From: Flavobacterium ginsenosidimutans
GTDB lineage: Bacteria > Bacteroidota > Bacteroidia > Flavobacteriales > Flavobacteriaceae
Direction: 5' to 3'
Length of the DNA: 64,000 nt
Assembly (NCBI RefSeq): GCF_003254625.1
Contig: NZ_QJRJ01000080.1
Span: 372,001-436,000 of the forward strand
The translations under genes were made by a program, and so were the position numbers. The notes beneath the pieces are model-generated. The model was not told the origin of the DNA. It did not search any database and was given only the letters and a program-made list of their open reading frames with translations. Positions 62,549-64,000 of the stretch are shown here, in pieces. Positions within the stretch are counted from its first letter, which is position 1. Each line of letters begins with the position of its first letter.

Positions 62549-62603
62549 TTTAGTCGCAGTTTTCAGTTAATATATCTGAAAACTGAGACCGAGACTAAAA
62601 ACT
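62549..62603. repeat. Class-A hairpin between convergent genes
   Basis: TTTAGTCGCAGTTTTCAG and the inverse CTGAAAACTGAGACCGAGAC with a short loop (TTAATATAT). It lies between the permease and prmC and may act as terminator. Confidence 0.83.
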
Positions 62604-63457
62604 TAAATATTCCCTTTTATCATACGATCGTTATCGTAAATATCTTTTCGAAGTTCAACATTTTTGAAATTCATATTTTCTAATAAATCGATCATTTCCT
62701 TTCCAAGATATTGATTGATTTCAAAATATAATTTCCCACTTTTCTGAAGTCCGTTTTTCGATAGAGAAGCAATTTTTCTATAAAAAATCAATGGATCAGT
62801 ATCTTCTACAAAAAGCGCTAAATGCGGTTCGTAATCCAAAACATTCTTTTTGATTTCTACTTTTTCTAAATTTCGAACGTACGGCGGATTTGAAACTATA
62901 ATATCAAACTGACACGTAAATTCTTCTGTTTCCAAAATATTCAGAAACATAAAAGTAACGTCGACATTATTTTTTAAAGCGTTTCTTTTTGCGGTTTCAA
63001 TTGCTTTTTTAGAAACATCAATTCCAAAAACTTCTGCGTTCGGAAGATTCTTTGCCAGAGAAATAGCAATACAGCCAGTTCCCGTACCAATATCTAGAAT
63101 TCTTATTTTTTTGTTTTTAGCAGGACTTGTATTTTCGTTAATAATCCATTCGACCAATTCTTCTGTTTCAGGCCTCGGAATCAAAACATTTTCATTTACT
63201 TCAAAATCCAAACCATAAAAATTAGTTTTCCCAAGTAAATATTGAATCGGAACTTCTTTTTTAAGCTGTTTTAACAACTCATCCCATATCACAAAATCAT
63301 TCTCATCAAAAACCAATTCATGATTTAACGCTAAATCAATCTGGCGAAGTTTATGTTTATCCTCAAGAATCAAATAAAAAAAGCTCTCTGCTTCGTACGC
63401 ATCGTAAAAAGGAGATAATTCTTTAATAAACTGAGTACGATATTGTTTAATTTTCAT
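62603..63457 (-). CDS. prmC: Peptide chain release factor N5-glutamine methyltransferase PrmC
   Basis: 284 aa from the ATG at 63457; a longer frame from 63508 adds 17 residues that do not fit the family start (MKIKQYRTQFIKELSPFYDA looks native). QYLLGKTNFYGLDFEVNENV and LIPRPETEELVEW, SAM motif ILDIGTGTGCIAISLAKNLP, and the catalytic NPPY in IIVSNPPYVR. It methylates the GGQ glutamine of release factors RF1/RF2. Confidence 0.95.
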   Translation of the reverse strand: MKIKQYRTQFIKELSPFYDAYEAESFFYLILEDKHKLRQIDLALNHELVFDENDFVIWDELLKQLKKEVPIQYLLGKTNFYGLDFEVNENVLIPRPETEELVEWIINENTSPAKNKKIRILDIGTGTGCIAISLAKNLPNAEVFGIDVSKKAIETAKRNALKNNVDVTFMFLNILETEEFTCQFDIIVSNPPYVRNLEKVEIKKNVLDYEPHLALFVEDTDPLIFYRKIASLSKNGLQKSGKLYFEINQYLGKEMIDLLENMNFKNVELRKDIYDNDRMIKGNI

Positions 63458-63542
63458 TTTTATTTTTTGAGCATTTATATCAGCCAAAAACTGACATTCA
63501 TCTTTCAATAAGTCTTGCTGTTTTAAATTTGTTACATTAAAA

Positions 63543-64000
63543 TTACAAAACTTTCAGCATCCATATAGGGCAAGAACAATGCCCTGTATTTCCCATTGGC
63601 GCGTCCAAATATTCAAAACCAGATTTTTTGTACAACTTTTGTGCGGCATGCATAAAAGGCATTGTTTCGATATAACATTTTTCAAAACCAAAAAATCTTG
63701 CTTGTTCTAAACATTTGTCCATCATTTTTGATCCAATTCCTAAACCTCTTGTTTTTGGCAGAAAATACATTTTCTGCAATTCACATATTTTAGGATCTCC
63801 ATTTTCTAAAGGCGCAATTCCAGCACAGCCCACAATTTCTCCGTCACTTTCAACAACAAAATATGCCGATTGGGGTTTGGCATATTCTTCAAACATCAAA
63901 TCCAAGTAAGGATCTTCATATGCTGTTCCTACTTTTGGAATTTCCATTTCATCAAAAACCGATCTTATCAAACTTGCAACTGCTTGATTATCTTCTTTTT
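63543..64000 (-). CDS. GNAT N-acetyltransferase, 5' end outside the window
   Basis: The frame stays open to base 64000 (KEDNQAVASLIRSVFDEMEI), so the start lies beyond the right edge. The acetyl-CoA loop is LPKTRGLGIGSKMMDKCLEQ, and the end FGFEKCYIETMPFMHAAQKL then YKKSGFEYLDAPMGNTGHCS fits a small-molecule GNAT of a type common in Bacteroidota. Substrate unknown. It lies upstream of prmC in the same direction with an 85-nt gap. Confidence 0.9.
   Translation of the reverse strand, partial: KEDNQAVASLIRSVFDEMEIPKVGTAYEDPYLDLMFEEYAKPQSAYFVVESDGEIVGCAGIAPLENGDPKICELQKMYFLPKTRGLGIGSKMMDKCLEQARFFGFEKCYIETMPFMHAAQKLYKKSGFEYLDAPMGNTGHCSCPIWMLKVL

Noticed and set aside
63458..63508. Upstream start of prmC at 63508
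   Set aside because: The extra 17 residues do not fit PrmC; MKIKQYRTQF at 63457 looks like the native start.

Overview
The window reads as a chromosomal segment of a Bacteroidota bacterium, most likely Flavobacterium. This rests on AT-rich DNA, SusC/SusD and FecI/FecR families, GldG-type ABC proteins, an oversized SecA (1113 aa), promoters of the TAnnTTTG (-7) type, few Shine-Dalgarno sites and a flavobacterial gene repertoire. The genus is inferred; no search was run. 54 protein genes were recognised (two cut by the window ends), plus one tRNA-Trp.

Layout. 1-12.8 kb: an accessory locus of ECF sigma factor, FecR anti-sigma factor, STN-type SusC, SusD, ABC ATPase, a fused GldF/GldG-like permease and a periplasmic M16 zinc protease. 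It looks like a self-regulated system that imports, and cleaves, a protein or peptide. 13-23 kb: ABC-F protein, a four-helix-bundle (S23/IVP) gene inside a pair of inverted repeats, FKBP lipoprotein, methyltransferase, LolD/MacB-type ATPase, PduO adenosyltransferase and SecA. 23-26 kb (minus strand): TrmH-like methylase and a tight trio of APS-kinase-like protein, Asp/Asn beta-hydroxylase-like protein and sulfotransferase, which suggests sulfation of an unknown acceptor. 26-40 kb: sirtuin, PurB, CPA2 antiporter, 1-Cys peroxiredoxin, AEC transporter, an Rrf2 regulator with the reductase it probably controls, MeaB, LTA-synthase-like sulfatase and MATE pump. 41-45 kb: a second ECF sigma gene, an anti-sigma-like protein and a VWA protein; the last two carry SusC plug-like modules without a barrel. 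45-54 kb: LURP-like protein, SDR, MtaB, GNAT, HAD phosphatase, DUF2007, alpha/beta hydrolase, a half-helicase and a sigma-54 response regulator without a DNA-binding domain. 54-64 kb: NatAB-type ABC exporter, DnaJ/GrpE, tRNA-Trp, HisS, MacB/FtsX permease, PrmC and a GNAT protein.

The spaces between genes are unusual. Many hold inverted pairs of short, tandemly repeated words, and at least ten unrelated word families are present (for example CAGTCGCAGTTTTCAG, CTAAGATGCTAAG, TTAGTAATTAG, TTTAGATTTTAGATT, GCTTTAAGCTTTA). One pair encloses the four-helix-bundle gene, and another overlaps the 3' end of meaB. The two most system-like findings are the FecIR-SusCD-ABC-M16 locus and the four-helix-bundle cassette; the barrel-less plug/VWA locus comes next.
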